This document shows, piece after piece, positions 41,889 through 51,007 of a stretch of DNA of 64,000 nt. The notes under the pieces were generated by a model. That model did no database searches. It saw nothing but the letters and a program-made list of their open reading frames with translations, and was not told the origin of the DNA. Source of the DNA: Clostridiales bacterium (lineage in GTDB: Bacteria; Bacillota; Clostridia; Peptostreptococcales; Anaerovoracaceae); assembly GCA_009911365.1 (NCBI GenBank), contig QXXF01000017.1:1-64000 (forward strand), in the 5' to 3' direction. The position numbers were made by a program, and so were the translations under genes. The first letter of the stretch is position 1; the number at the start of each line of letters is the position of its first letter.

Positions 41889-42587
41889 TCACCGTTTCTC
41901 CACTTTACGCACCCGCAGCAACGTCCCTTCTACTGTGAATTTGATCTCCATTCCTGCAAAGGCGAACCCATAGATTCTCTCTGGTTCTTTCTGGTATGCG
42001 GGCCTTGGATCCTGCGCTAGGACTTGGATCAGAGATATTCTTTTTTCTTTGGGGATCATCCGCAGCCATTGTTCTGGAAACTCCACTTCCAGTTCATAGT
42101 CTTTTACTTGAGCACTGAACCCGCCTTTGGCCTCTGGACGGCTGTCTCCGTGAGGCACGTAAGGTTTGATGTCGAAAATGGGCGTGCCATCCATCATATC
42201 GATGCCAGAAACGTAGATCACTGGTCCAAGGTCAGGGTGGCGCAGTTCCGCGGATTCCAGCTTCACGCAGGAAAGGCCAATGGAGTTGGGGCGAAAAGGA
42301 GAGCGGCTTGCGAACACGCCCACCCGCTTATTTCCTCCTAACCGAGGCGGTCTGACAGTAGGTGACCACTCTTCGCAAATGGACTGAGAAAACTGCCAGA
42401 TCAGCCACAGATGGGAAAAGCCCTCCAAACCTCGGAGTGCTTCTGGTTCCCGATACGCAGGCTCAAATACAATTATGCCCTCCAGGCCTTGTACCAAACC
42501 GCTTTGGCGTGGAAGCCCGAATTTGGTGGGGAAATCCGTATGGATGCGGGCAATGGGCACGATCCATGTCCCAACTGATTCTGTCAT
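41889..42587 (-). CDS. trmO: tRNA (t6A37) methyltransferase TrmO
   Basis: 232 residues of the TsaA/YaeB/TrmO family. The N-terminal beta barrel has PIARIHTDFPTKFGLPRQSGL, the LEGFSHLWLIWQF segment and GVFASRSPFRPNSIGLS, all family hallmarks for binding S-adenosylmethionine and tRNA; a C-terminal extension is present as in the Gram-negative form. It N6-methylates threonylcarbamoyladenosine at position 37 of tRNAs reading ACC. Confidence 0.9.
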   Translation of the reverse strand: MTESVGTWIVPIARIHTDFPTKFGLPRQSGLVQGLEGIIVFEPAYREPEALRGLEGFSHLWLIWQFSQSICEEWSPTVRPPRLGGNKRVGVFASRSPFRPNSIGLSCVKLESAELRHPDLGPVIYVSGIDMMDGTPIFDIKPYVPHGDSRPEAKGGFSAQVKDYELEVEFPEQWLRMIPKEKRISLIQVLAQDPRPAYQKEPERIYGFAFAGMEIKFTVEGTLLRVRKVEKR

Positions 42588-42641
42588 GATGTTTTCCTTT
42601 CTAAACTATGCTGGCCACTCTTTTTCGTGACTATGGAAGGA

Positions 42642-43415
42642 CTACAGAAGCATTCTGTCATTTTGGATCTCAAACCTCTCGATGAGCGTTTCTACAGTCA
42701 TCGCTTCCCGCTCCGCGCCTGTGATATCCATGGCGATCTGTCCGTCCTGCATGAGGATACTCCTGTTTCCATGCTCCAGAGCCGCCTTCATATTGTGGGT
42801 GATCATCATGGTACACATGTTTTGATCCTGCGAAAACAGATCTGTCAATTCCAAAACTTTTTTCGCTGCTCCAGGGTCCAATGCCGCCGTATGCTCATCT
42901 AGGAGCAATAGCTTCGGCTCTGCGATAATGGCCATGAACAAGGTCAGTGCCTGACGCTGCCCTCCAGACAGAAGCCGGGCTTTTTCCTGCATCCTGTTTT
43001 CCAATCCCATGTCCAGCAGTCTGAGTTTTTCTTGAAACAGTTCCCGTTCTTTTCTGCTGATCCCTGGCCGCAGACCTCTATGTCTATTTTTATGATATGC
43101 GATAGATAGATTTTCTTCAATGGTCATGTCAAAAGCAGTCCCTTTCAAGGGATCCTGGAACACTCTGCCGATCATCTTTGCCCGTTTGTGTTCCGGCAGT
43201 TTAGTAATTTCCTGCCCATCCAAACGAATGCTGCCTCCATCTGAACCATGGACGCCCGCAATGCAGTTCATCAGCGTGGACTTTCCTGCGCCATTGCTGC
43301 CGATAATAGTCACAAAATCCCCTGGCGCAAGCCGCAGATCCACGTTTTTTAGCGCCAACTTTTCATTGACAGTGCCTGGACTAAAAATTTTAGTTAAATT
43401 TTTGATTTCAAGCAT
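42642..43415 (-). CDS. ABC transporter ATP-binding protein, tryptophan-type system
   Basis: 257 residues with Walker A GSNGAGKST, signature LLSGGQRQALTLFMA, Walker B LLLLDEHTAALDP and the H-loop in MMITHNM. It belongs to the amino-acid system paired with FtsX-free permeases of the kind encoded upstream (LivG-like ATPases). The ATG at 43415 has GAGGGG upstream and overlaps the permease gene end. It is the third gene of the T-box controlled operon, and probably the ATPase called TrpZ in streptococci. Confidence 0.85.
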   Translation of the reverse strand: MLEIKNLTKIFSPGTVNEKLALKNVDLRLAPGDFVTIIGSNGAGKSTLMNCIAGVHGSDGGSIRLDGQEITKLPEHKRAKMIGRVFQDPLKGTAFDMTIEENLSIAYHKNRHRGLRPGISRKERELFQEKLRLLDMGLENRMQEKARLLSGGQRQALTLFMAIIAEPKLLLLDEHTAALDPGAAKKVLELTDLFSQDQNMCTMMITHNMKAALEHGNRSILMQDGQIAMDITGAEREAMTVETLIERFEIQNDRMLL

Positions 43416-44310
43416 TTCCAGCACCCCTCTTCTTTTTCCGAATGGAGAAGCTTTCTCCCAGCACGCCCAGCGACAGGGCGATAACCACGATGACCGCAGA
43501 TACCAGCTTCATATCCGTGGCCTGCATGCCAAAGTTCAAGGCAATAGCCAGCACCAGCCGGTACACAATGGCTCCCAGGCACACTGCGATCAGCCTTCTC
43601 AAAAGACAGCTAGTTCCAAAAATCACTTCGCCAATGATGACAGAAGCAAGACCGATGACTACCATGCCCACTCCCATGCCAATATCTGCGTACCCCTGGT
43701 ACTGCGCCAGCAACCCGCCTGCCAATCCTACGAATCCATTGGAAACGGCTAGCCCCAGCAGCTTCATGTTGTCGCTGCTGATCCCGGCGGCCCGCACCAT
43801 TTCCTCATTGTCGCCAGTGGCTCTCAAAGCAAACCCCAGCCTAGTTTTCAGGAAAAAGAAAAACAAGGCAATGGATAAGATCAGCATCAAACCGCCGATG
43901 ATCAATTTGGCGCTGTCTTGTGGAAACAACTCCGCTGCTTTGGAATAGATGGTATCGCTTCTGGTCAAAGGCAGATTCGCTTTGTTGCCCATGATCCGCA
44001 AGTTGATGGAGTAGATTCCCAGCATGACCAGAATCCCTGCTAGCAACGGCTGGATCTTTAACTTTGTATTCAGTAAAGCAGTGACCGCACCTGCGCATGC
44101 GCCGCCCGCAAAAGCAGCTATCAGTCCAATGACAGGATGAACATCTAAGGTACACAACATCGCAGAGGCCGCTGCGCCGGTGACAATGCTCCCGTCCACC
44201 GTCAGGTCCGGCGTGTTCAATGTCCGAAAGGACAAGAACACGCCTAGGGCCAATACCGCATAAATCATTCCTAGTTCAATTGAACCGATCAATGCGTTGA
44301 TGGTAATCAT
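43408..44310 (-). CDS. ABC transporter permease, tryptophan-type system
   Basis: 300 residues with about eight helices, of the permease family that serves substrate-binding proteins like the one upstream (compare TrpY). LNTPDLTVDGSIVTGAAASA and the FALRATGDNEEMVRAAGI segment are conserved signatures of this group. It forms the membrane channel. Starts four bases after the binding-protein gene. Confidence 0.85.
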   Translation of the reverse strand: MITINALIGSIELGMIYAVLALGVFLSFRTLNTPDLTVDGSIVTGAAASAMLCTLDVHPVIGLIAAFAGGACAGAVTALLNTKLKIQPLLAGILVMLGIYSINLRIMGNKANLPLTRSDTIYSKAAELFPQDSAKLIIGGLMLILSIALFFFFLKTRLGFALRATGDNEEMVRAAGISSDNMKLLGLAVSNGFVGLAGGLLAQYQGYADIGMGVGMVVIGLASVIIGEVIFGTSCLLRRLIAVCLGAIVYRLVLAIALNFGMQATDMKLVSAVIVVIALSLGVLGESFSIRKKKRGAGNA

Positions 44311-44314
44311 GGTA

Positions 44315-45313
44315 TCACTCTCCTAAATCTTCCGCATCCTTGAGGATCGCTTCTGGGATCTTGATGCCGATGGTCTTCGCAGTGGACTGGTTGACATAAG
44401 CTTTCATATCGTCCATCACCTTGACTGCCATCGTGCTAGTGTCTCCGCCCTTCAGAATCTCTACCGCCATACTTCCAGTTTCAGTGCCCAGAGTCTCGTA
44501 GTTGATCCCATAAGTAGCCAGACCACCGTCTGCGACCATGGAGTCCGCGCCTACATAAAATGGAATCTTCGCACTATTGAATACGTCCGTGGCCACGGAT
44601 ATGGCACTGGCTACTGTGTTGTCGATTGGGGAAAATACCGCATCGCACTTTCCTGCCAAGCTCTGCGCCGCCTGCTGGATCTCGCTGGAATTGGTCACTG
44701 CCGCTTCTTCCACCTTCAAGCCCTTTTTCTTGGCATATGTTTTCAGATCCTGGATTACAGACGCGGAGTTCACCTCGCTAGAGCTGTAAAGGGCCCCGAT
44801 GGTCTTGATATCCGGCGTAATCTGAAGTGCCAGTTCCATGATTTTATCCGCAGAAACCAGATCCGAAGTACCAGTGATGTTCCCGCCCGGCGCATTGAAA
44901 TCTTTTACCAGTTCCGCTGCCACTGGATCTGTGACCGCAGAAAAGACGATAGGAATGTCCTGGGTTTCGCCAAAAGCCGCCTGTGCCGCTGGCGTGGAAA
45001 TCGCAATGATCAGATCTGAACCATCTGAAACGAATTTCTGGCAGATCGTCTTTAGATTCGCCTGCTCGTTTTGCGCGTTCTGATAATCAATAACAATATT
45101 ATCTCCGTCTTTATAGCCGTCCGCTTCCATCTGCGCGATGATGCTCTCCCGGATCGTATCAAGAGAGGGATGCTCTACGAGCTGTACAAGACCAATCTTC
45201 AGCTGATCGCCTTCTGCTTTTCCGCTTTCACTGTCTCCGCCGCCGCACCCAGCCAGCAGGCCGCATAAGGCCATTACAAAAACCAATAAAATCACTGTGC
45301 TTTTCTTCTTCAT
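44315..45313 (-). CDS. Tryptophan ABC transporter substrate-binding lipoprotein (TrpX-like)
   Basis: 332 residues. A signal peptide ends in the lipobox LLAGC with Cys23 for lipid attachment; the mature part is a type I periplasmic-binding fold (LKIGLVQLVEHPSLDTIRE, VFSAVTDPVAAELV, GALYSSSEVNS). It captures the amino acid at the cell surface for the permease. A T-box with a UGG specifier lies directly upstream, which fits tryptophan. AAGGAG precedes the start. Confidence 0.88.
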   Translation of the reverse strand: MKKKSTVILLVFVMALCGLLAGCGGGDSESGKAEGDQLKIGLVQLVEHPSLDTIRESIIAQMEADGYKDGDNIVIDYQNAQNEQANLKTICQKFVSDGSDLIIAISTPAAQAAFGETQDIPIVFSAVTDPVAAELVKDFNAPGGNITGTSDLVSADKIMELALQITPDIKTIGALYSSSEVNSASVIQDLKTYAKKKGLKVEEAAVTNSSEIQQAAQSLAGKCDAVFSPIDNTVASAISVATDVFNSAKIPFYVGADSMVADGGLATYGINYETLGTETGSMAVEILKGGDTSTMAVKVMDDMKAYVNQSTAKTIGIKIPEAILKDAEDLGE

Positions 45314-45375
45314 GTTTCTTTCTCCTTTTTATTTTGACAGTTGCTAGGATGCTCTCTGCTGCGATGTTTCCACTT

Positions 45376-45411
45376 AAAAAAACACCTGTCCTCACTACAA
45401 GGACAAGTGTT
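45376..45411 (-). terminator. T-box terminator hairpin
   Basis: On the minus strand AACACTTGTCC and GGACAGGTGTT pair around a nine-base loop and run into seven T. This is the OFF-state terminator of the T-box; the competing antiterminator would use GGTGGTACCGC at 45427-45417. Confidence 0.85.
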
Positions 45412-45700
45412 AACCTGCGGTACCACCTTGTTTGACGCAATATGCGTCCTCTCTGCAGAGTGCCATCACACTCTTTGCCCATTACGCCGGCTTCGCGTCG
45501 CCGCTACTTGGCTGACCGCTCTCTTCGGTGCCTTTGCCATGAAATGAATCATGACAAATCCACTAAGTCGCCATCTGCCTTTTGCTTTGCCCTCAGAGGC
45601 CCATTTTGCTGAAACTGTCATCTATCCGGCTCGCACCGCCCCGGACTCGCTGTGAAACCGTTCTTCAGCTTTACTCCCTCGTCTTCGGTTTTGTATGAAT
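45382..45700 (-). ncRNA. T-box riboswitch with tryptophan (UGG) specifier
   Basis: The T-box sequence AAGGTGGTACCGC lies at 45429-45417. Stem I contains GGGAGTAAA on the 5' side of the specifier loop, closed by GCTGAA pairing with TTCAGC; on the 3' side the loop reads AAAATGGGCC, placing UGG at 45603-45601 as the specifier codon. Uncharged tRNA-Trp would stabilise the antiterminator and turn on the transporter operon. An AUG reading (one base off) is the main alternative. Confidence 0.9.
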
Positions 45701-45708
45701 ATAAACCA

Positions 45709-45738
45709 ATCATACCACTTCGATAGCCCGGTTGTCAA
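45709..45738 (-). promoter_or_regulatory. Promoter of the T-box operon
   Basis: Minus-strand TTGACA at 45738-45733 and TATGAT at 45714-45709 with an 18-base spacer. Confidence 0.75.
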
Positions 45739-45747
45739 CAAGAAATT

Positions 45748-47118
45748 TTATTTGCTTTTTCGCTTCAAAGAAATAAATACGCCCGCCGCACAGATCACTG
45801 TAAAAATCAAAAAGGCCGTATGCATGGTCTTGATCAGCAGTTCTGGTTCCGCATCAGCCAGAGCCGTGGCCCCCATGTACCGGGAAACGATCAAAGTAAC
45901 GATCACCATGCTGGTGGTATGGCCGATAGAACGCATGGTTGCCAGGATGGAGGAAGCCACCCCATAGTCCTTTTGCTCCACGCAGGCCATGATCGCATTG
46001 GTATTAGGCGATGAAAAGAAAGCAAAGCCAATGCCCGTGACCACCAGTGCCGCTAAGATGACCCACAAAGGCGTGTTCAGTCCCACAAACGCAAAAATCA
46101 AAACCCCTGCCGCACATAGAGCCATGCCAAAGGAAGCCAGCTTGAACGGAGATACTCGGTCTGACAATCGGCCCGCATAAGGCGACAAAAGTGCCATGAG
46201 CGCGGGCTGGACAATTAAAATCAAGCCAGACGCCTGGGAGCTGTACCCCATCACCACCTGCAGGTAAATGGACATCAGATACCCGATGGCAAAAGTGGCC
46301 CCGTAATTGAGCAGCGCTGCCACGTTGGAAAAACTGTAAGCCAGATTGCTTTTGAACATCCGCACCTGGACGACCGGGCTTTCCACCTTCAATTCTCTTC
46401 GTGTGAAAATCACTCCCAGTAGCAGGCCTGCGGCTGCCAAGCCATAGGGGAGCGCGCCCTTGCCCCATTCAGACAAACCATACATGGTCAGAACGATCAT
46501 GCCTACATATAGCATCTGTCCTGGAGCATCGTAGTTCATTTCCTTTTGCTCCGGTTTGTCCTTTGGCAACTTGCTCCAAGCGATCACTAGGACCACAAGA
46601 CTCACCGCTGCGGTGACCGCGAAGATGGAACGCCATCCCAAATGATAGTTGAGGAATCCACCTGCCACTGGACCCGCTGAAAGGCCTACATAGGTGGACG
46701 CAATGGAATACCCCAGCACTTTTCCCCGCTCTTTTCCTGGAAAGGCACTGATGAGCACCGCCGTATTCGTGCTGAAGATCATCGCGCCGCCGATCCCTTG
46801 AGTGATCCGCAGCAAAATTAGCATCCACATGCTGAATCCAAAGACCGCCGCCCCAGAGCTAACGCCGAAAACCAAGATCCCTATGACCAGGATCCTTTTT
46901 CTGCAGGTGAGATCCGCAATCCTGCCAAAGGGCACGGACAGGGCCGCCACTGCCAGCATATAGGCCGTGACCAACCATCCTACAAAGCTGGCGCTCACAT
47001 GAAAATAATGCCCCATGTCAGGGATAGATAAATTCAGCGCGCTGCCAGTGAACGTTGTGATAAAGGCTGTGGTAATGACCACAAATATAGTTGTTTTCTG
47101 TTCTTTTTCGTATTTCAT
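45748..47118 (-). CDS. MFS transporter
   Basis: 456 residues with about fourteen hydrophobic helices and the drug/proton antiporter pattern (DHA2-like): FVGWLVTAYMLAVAALSVPF, motif A variant GRIADLTCRKRILVIG and motif C GLSAGPVAGGFL. It probably exports a toxic compound or carries a metabolite. The ATG at 47118 fits the family N-terminus; a TTG at 47145 is possible. Confidence 0.8.
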   Translation of the reverse strand: MKYEKEQKTTIFVVITTAFITTFTGSALNLSIPDMGHYFHVSASFVGWLVTAYMLAVAALSVPFGRIADLTCRKRILVIGILVFGVSSGAAVFGFSMWMLILLRITQGIGGAMIFSTNTAVLISAFPGKERGKVLGYSIASTYVGLSAGPVAGGFLNYHLGWRSIFAVTAAVSLVVLVIAWSKLPKDKPEQKEMNYDAPGQMLYVGMIVLTMYGLSEWGKGALPYGLAAAGLLLGVIFTRRELKVESPVVQVRMFKSNLAYSFSNVAALLNYGATFAIGYLMSIYLQVVMGYSSQASGLILIVQPALMALLSPYAGRLSDRVSPFKLASFGMALCAAGVLIFAFVGLNTPLWVILAALVVTGIGFAFFSSPNTNAIMACVEQKDYGVASSILATMRSIGHTTSMVIVTLIVSRYMGATALADAEPELLIKTMHTAFLIFTVICAAGVFISLKRKSK

Positions 47119-47274
47119 AACCTTAGTATATGTAGTTTTCTCCAAATATGATTATTTTCTTTTTTAATCAAAGCAAAAGCCAGATCACCAGACTTTTTAG
47201 GAACGGACTTTGCCGAAATTCTGTGGATTTCACACAGCAATATTTCTGCGTTCCCGAACAAATCTTTACTTAAA

Positions 47275-47303
47275 TTGACACTCCCGTGTTTTCAATTTAT
47301 AAT
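47275..47303 (+). promoter_or_regulatory. Perfect consensus sigma-A promoter
   Basis: TTGACA at 47275-47280, 17 bases, TATAAT at 47298-47303, about 15 bases before the next gene's start. Confidence 0.85.
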
Positions 47304-47318
47304 GGACAGGGAGAAGCA

Positions 47319-48131
47319 ATGGAGAGGAAAAGCATCATGGACAAGAATATATTCAACGATTTTCAGCAAAACAGGCAGTATACGGAGGAGCTTTTAGACG
47401 GAGTCTCCTCTGGTGTCAGTCTTTTTATGGTTTCTGACAAAATCCAATTTCTTCATTTTAACCAAGCTGCTGATGAAATGCTAGGCTATGGAAAAAGAGG
47501 TCTCGATCATGCCACCGCAGAAGATCCTCTCGGTATTTTTCACCCTGATGACGTGGACCAGCTTTACAGTGAAATCATTGCCACCATGCGAGGCACGCAT
47601 TATTTCAATTATAACTGCAAGCTCCTTCGTCAGGACGGGACATATCAGTGGTGCAATCTAGCCGCTGAACTGGCAGGGCAAAAGGACGGTGCGCTCTGCT
47701 TTTACTGCGTAATTTCACCGACCGAGGCACCTGTAGACACGCTGCTGAAAGGCCGCCATTTCCTCATTGTCACTGGTGAGGAACTGGATCGCCAAATCCT
47801 CGCTTCACAAATCGAAAAAATGGGAGGGACCTGCGAATCAGCCAACAGTGGGCTGGAAGGGCTGGATCGCTTTACCTTTGCTGGCCGGGACGTTTTCCAC
47901 GCCGTGTTCCTCTGCTCCAGGCTGACTGGCATGAACGGGTTCGAGCTAGCCAAAGAGATTCGCCATTCTGACATTCCCGGAGGCGACATTGTCCCGCTGA
48001 TCCTGCTTCTTGCGGACGAGGACCAGGAAACAACGCAGGCTGTACAGGACATTGGCATCAATACGTTCCTCACGATCCCATTGGGCCAAAAAGAAGTGAC
48101 CGAGGTTTTGAAAACATTGTCACAGGAGTAA
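47319..48131 (+). CDS. PAS domain protein with degenerate receiver domain
   Basis: 270 residues. A PAS domain (about 20-140; FLHFNQAADEMLGYGKR and FNYNCKLLRQDGTYQWCN) is followed by a receiver-like domain (about 150-270). In the receiver, the phospho-acceptor aspartate is replaced by cysteine (AVFLCSRLTGMNG, where LxDxxMPxMDG is expected) and the conserved lysine by isoleucine (LTIPLG). It cannot be a standard phosphorylated response regulator and probably senses through PAS and acts by binding. It has a consensus promoter, so is likely expressed constitutively. No output domain is present. Confidence 0.75.
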   Translation: MERKSIMDKNIFNDFQQNRQYTEELLDGVSSGVSLFMVSDKIQFLHFNQAADEMLGYGKRGLDHATAEDPLGIFHPDDVDQLYSEIIATMRGTHYFNYNCKLLRQDGTYQWCNLAAELAGQKDGALCFYCVISPTEAPVDTLLKGRHFLIVTGEELDRQILASQIEKMGGTCESANSGLEGLDRFTFAGRDVFHAVFLCSRLTGMNGFELAKEIRHSDIPGGDIVPLILLLADEDQETTQAVQDIGINTFLTIPLGQKEVTEVLKTLSQE

Positions 48132-48175
48132 CCTCTTTGCCCTCCTACTCATAACATAGCGCAGGAGGAACGATC

Positions 48176-49006
48176 ATGACATATACATCCCGGCTGAACA
48201 AAGCCTTTCGCTTTGCGCCTCGGCTCCCGCTTTCAGATGAAAGCCGCTACATCCTTATGAGCGATTGCCACCGAGGCAACGGCACATCTAATGATAATTT
48301 TCTCAAGAATCGAAACTTGTACTACGCTGCCCTTGAATACTATTATCGAAAGGGCTATACTTACATCGAACTTGGCGATGGAGACGAGTTGTGGGAAAAT
48401 CGGGACATGAATCAAATCATTTCCATCCACAGTGAAGTCTTTGAACTGCTTTTCCAATTTTATGGGCAAGGGCGCCTTTATTTTCTATATGGGAATCACG
48501 ATATGGCAAACTCCCGTCCCGCAGCCATTGGCTTTCCTTCCATCGAACATTATCCCGCATTGATCCTGGAGGATGTTTCCGGATGCGGTGATCTTTACCT
48601 GACGCACGGCCATCAAGCTGATTTTCTCAATTCCAATCTGTGGAGATTGGCTCGTTTTTTGGTCCGCTATGTATGGAAACCCTTTGAACGGTTCGGACTG
48701 CTGGATCCTACCAGTGCCGCAAAAAACAACCAGCGGAAAACAAAGACAGAAAGGAAACTGTCTCTCTGGGCGGAAGAAGCCGGCCATCTCCTGGTCTCCG
48801 GCCATACCCATCGGCCTCGGCTGGGTTCCGCAGATTCCCCATACTGCAACACTGGAAGCTGCGTGCATCCTTATGGCATCACTGGCATCGAAGTCAATGG
48901 ACGCTGCCTGACACTGGTGAAATGGTGTCAAAAAGTAAGAGAGGACATGGTGCTCTACGTTTCACGGGAAGAACTGGCCGGACCTGTCTGCGTGGACAAA
49001 CGCTGA
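48176..49006 (+). CDS. Calcineurin-like metallophosphoesterase
   Basis: 276 residues. Metal-binding motifs in order: YILMSDCHRGNG (SDxHxG), IELGDGDELWEN (GDxxE-like), LYFLYGNHDMAN (GNHD), LYLTHGHQAD and LLVSGHTHRPRL (GHTH). The layout resembles UDP-2,3-diacylglucosamine hydrolases and related two-metal phosphoesterases; the lack of lipid A in this group points to another substrate. Function not known. Confidence 0.85.
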   Translation: MTYTSRLNKAFRFAPRLPLSDESRYILMSDCHRGNGTSNDNFLKNRNLYYAALEYYYRKGYTYIELGDGDELWENRDMNQIISIHSEVFELLFQFYGQGRLYFLYGNHDMANSRPAAIGFPSIEHYPALILEDVSGCGDLYLTHGHQADFLNSNLWRLARFLVRYVWKPFERFGLLDPTSAAKNNQRKTKTERKLSLWAEEAGHLLVSGHTHRPRLGSADSPYCNTGSCVHPYGITGIEVNGRCLTLVKWCQKVREDMVLYVSREELAGPVCVDKR

Positions 49007-49016
49007 AACAGCATGC

Positions 49017-49478
49017 CTATTCCCCAGCCTCCCGTTTCATGTCATCGATCATGCTTTTTATCATTTCAGCCGTAAAGCAGATATTGTCACCCATAGGATT
49101 GATGGAAAAGCCCCGCACAGCGTTTCCCTGCCCCAAAATCATGTTGGCCAGATCTTCAAAGTTGACGATCATGCTACGCTGATTCTGCTCACTGCTGCAT
49201 TTCCGCAATTCTTCGCCGTGGGTGAAAACAGGGTAATACAGATCCCCGTTCGTAGCCTTAATCAATTCAAAGCTGACAGTCGTATCCTTTTCCAAGATCA
49301 CTTGCCCATCTTCGCCCTCTGTGACCGGCTCTCTGTCCAAGGTGACAGGTGCTAATAGTTTTGCCCTGACTATTTCGTTAAGCATTTTCACGGTGTTTTC
49401 TTTGGAAGCTTCTTCTTTTGCCTTTGTGATGCTTTCCACCAGGCTGTCATTTCGAATCGGTTTCGGTGCTTCTGTCAT
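49017..49478 (-). CDS. SseB-family protein
   Basis: 153 residues matching the SseB N-terminal domain: DTTVSFELIKATNGDLYYPVFTHGEELRK, seen as a short run, followed by IVNFEDLANMIL and GFSINPMGDNI. The name comes from enhanced serine sensitivity in E. coli; the biochemical role is unclear. It starts four bases after the LarC gene with GGAGAA, so it is co-transcribed with larB and larC. Confidence 0.75.
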   Translation of the reverse strand: MTEAPKPIRNDSLVESITKAKEEASKENTVKMLNEIVRAKLLAPVTLDREPVTEGEDGQVILEKDTTVSFELIKATNGDLYYPVFTHGEELRKCSSEQNQRSMIVNFEDLANMILGQGNAVRGFSINPMGDNICFTAEMIKSMIDDMKREAGE

Positions 49479-49482
49479 GCTG

Positions 49483-50169
49483 TTATTCTCCTTCTATCAA
49501 ACTGGCTCCCAAGCCTTCTTTTCCTGTGTCTCGTCCGCCTTTGGCAATGGCTGTTTTCACCACATTTCCCGCTGGTATGGTTCCTGCGTGTTTCGCACCT
49601 AATCCCAGCAGGATTCCCAGTCCGGAAGGCGTTACTAATTCTGTTTCGATATCCTCTGTCACAAAGACGTAATCGCAGTTTTCCCGCATCGCCATGACAG
49701 CTGGCACTGGCACAGGGATCTTCCCATGGCTGCACTCGATGAAACCCTTTCCATCGTGAATCTCGGAACAATAAATCTCCTGAATATCCAGGCTTTCAAC
49801 AGCAGCCGCAATCCCCGCAATGTTGCGGATGGCTTCTTCTCTTCCCACTTCATGGAAATGAACGTTTTCCACGTCCGATCCATGAACCTTGGCCTCTGCC
49901 TGGGCAATCACTTGGTAAATAGAACGCACTCTGTCTTTGACCGCCCTCGGCATGAGGCTGCGGGCTATGATTCCTTGGATGTCTTTATGGCTTCGGTGGC
50001 TGTGATGATCCCCATGGCTTCCTGCTTCATGCTCATGGCTGTGGCTCTCCTGATGTCCATGGGAAACATCCAGTCCTTCAGACGCCTCTGTGTTTCCTCC
50101 CAGCTGGATCAACGCATTCAGCACCATATCGCTACTGATGCCGCTAGTACAATCGAAATATAGTATCAT
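49483..50169 (-). CDS. larC: LarC-type nickel-insertion protein lacking the C-terminal domain
   Basis: 228 residues. It matches the first domain of LarC: ILYFDCTSGISSDMVLNALI at the start, a histidine-rich loop around HSHEHEAGSHGDHH, EAKVHGSDVENVHFHEVG and the ELVTPSGLGIL segment. Full LarC proteins have about 400 residues; the C-terminal LarC2 domain is missing, and the next gene (sseB) starts four bases after the stop codon, so no frameshifted remainder exists nearby. LarC inserts nickel into the pincer cofactor of lactate-racemase-type enzymes using CTP; LarC2 is needed in the known enzyme, so this may be a partial or rewired version. Confidence 0.8.
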   Translation of the reverse strand: MILYFDCTSGISSDMVLNALIQLGGNTEASEGLDVSHGHQESHSHEHEAGSHGDHHSHRSHKDIQGIIARSLMPRAVKDRVRSIYQVIAQAEAKVHGSDVENVHFHEVGREEAIRNIAGIAAAVESLDIQEIYCSEIHDGKGFIECSHGKIPVPVPAVMAMRENCDYVFVTEDIETELVTPSGLGILLGLGAKHAGTIPAGNVVKTAIAKGGRDTGKEGLGASLIEGE

Positions 50170-50179
50170 GTTTTCTCTC

Positions 50180-50926
50180 CTAAATCCTATTGATATTGGA
50201 TGCCAGATACGCAGCTCCAAATCCGTTGTCGATATTCACGATGCCCACGCCGTTGGCGCAGCTGTTAAGCATGGACAGCAGGGCGGAGATCCCCCCTAGG
50301 TTCGCGCCATAGCCGATGCTGGTAGGCACAGCGATCACTGGACGTTCCACAAGGCCTCCCACTACGCTGGCCAAAGCACCCTCCATGCCTGCCACGACAA
50401 TGACCACGCTGGCGCTTTGTATCCGGTCTAGCTTTGCAAAAAGGCGGTGGATCCCTGCCACGCCCACATCATAGATCCGATCCACTTTATTTCCAAGCGC
50501 CCGCGCTGTGACCGCGGCTTCTTCTGCCACTGGGATATCAGCGGTTCCCGCTGTCACAATCGCAATGGTTCCTTCTCTGCGGGGGGCCGTCTCTTCCATA
50601 ACCACGATCATACGTGCATCCTCGTGAAATTCAGCCTTGGGCAGCACTTGCTTTACTGCTTCATAGTCTTCCTTCACTGCCCTGGTACCGATCACGTTTT
50701 TGTTTTTTTCTGCTAAACCCTTCATAATAGCTGCGATCTGTTCCGGTTTTTTGCCCTGACAGAAAACCGCCTCCGGGTATCCTGTCCGCAGGTTTCGGTG
50801 GTGATCAATATTGGCGAACCCCAGGTCTTCAAAAGGCAGATCCTTTAATCTCTCCACCGCAGCCTCTGGGGTTGTTTTGCCAGAGGCCACCTGCTCCATC
50901 AATTTGGTCAAGTATGCCTGATCCAT
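50180..50926 (-). CDS. larB: LarB, nickel-pincer cofactor carboxylase
   Basis: 248 residues, PurE-like C-terminal domain (IAIVTAGTADIPVAEEAAVTA, VVIVVAGMEGALASVVGGL) with an N-terminal extension starting EAVERLKDLPFEDLGFANIDHHR. LarB carboxylates and hydrolyses nicotinic acid adenine dinucleotide to the dicarboxylated mononucleotide, the first step of nickel-pincer cofactor synthesis. The ATG at 50926 has AGGAG eight bases upstream; TTG at 50932 is too close. LarE, the sulfur-insertion enzyme, is not in the window. Confidence 0.9.
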   Translation of the reverse strand: MDQAYLTKLMEQVASGKTTPEAAVERLKDLPFEDLGFANIDHHRNLRTGYPEAVFCQGKKPEQIAAIMKGLAEKNKNVIGTRAVKEDYEAVKQVLPKAEFHEDARMIVVMEETAPRREGTIAIVTAGTADIPVAEEAAVTARALGNKVDRIYDVGVAGIHRLFAKLDRIQSASVVIVVAGMEGALASVVGGLVERPVIAVPTSIGYGANLGGISALLSMLNSCANGVGIVNIDNGFGAAYLASNINRI

Positions 50927-51007
50927 ATCCAAACTCCTCTTGCTGGAAACCTTTGTCTCCGATTATCCTTGTCAGTCTGCTGCTGATTGTCCATCTTACT
51001 TTTAGCT

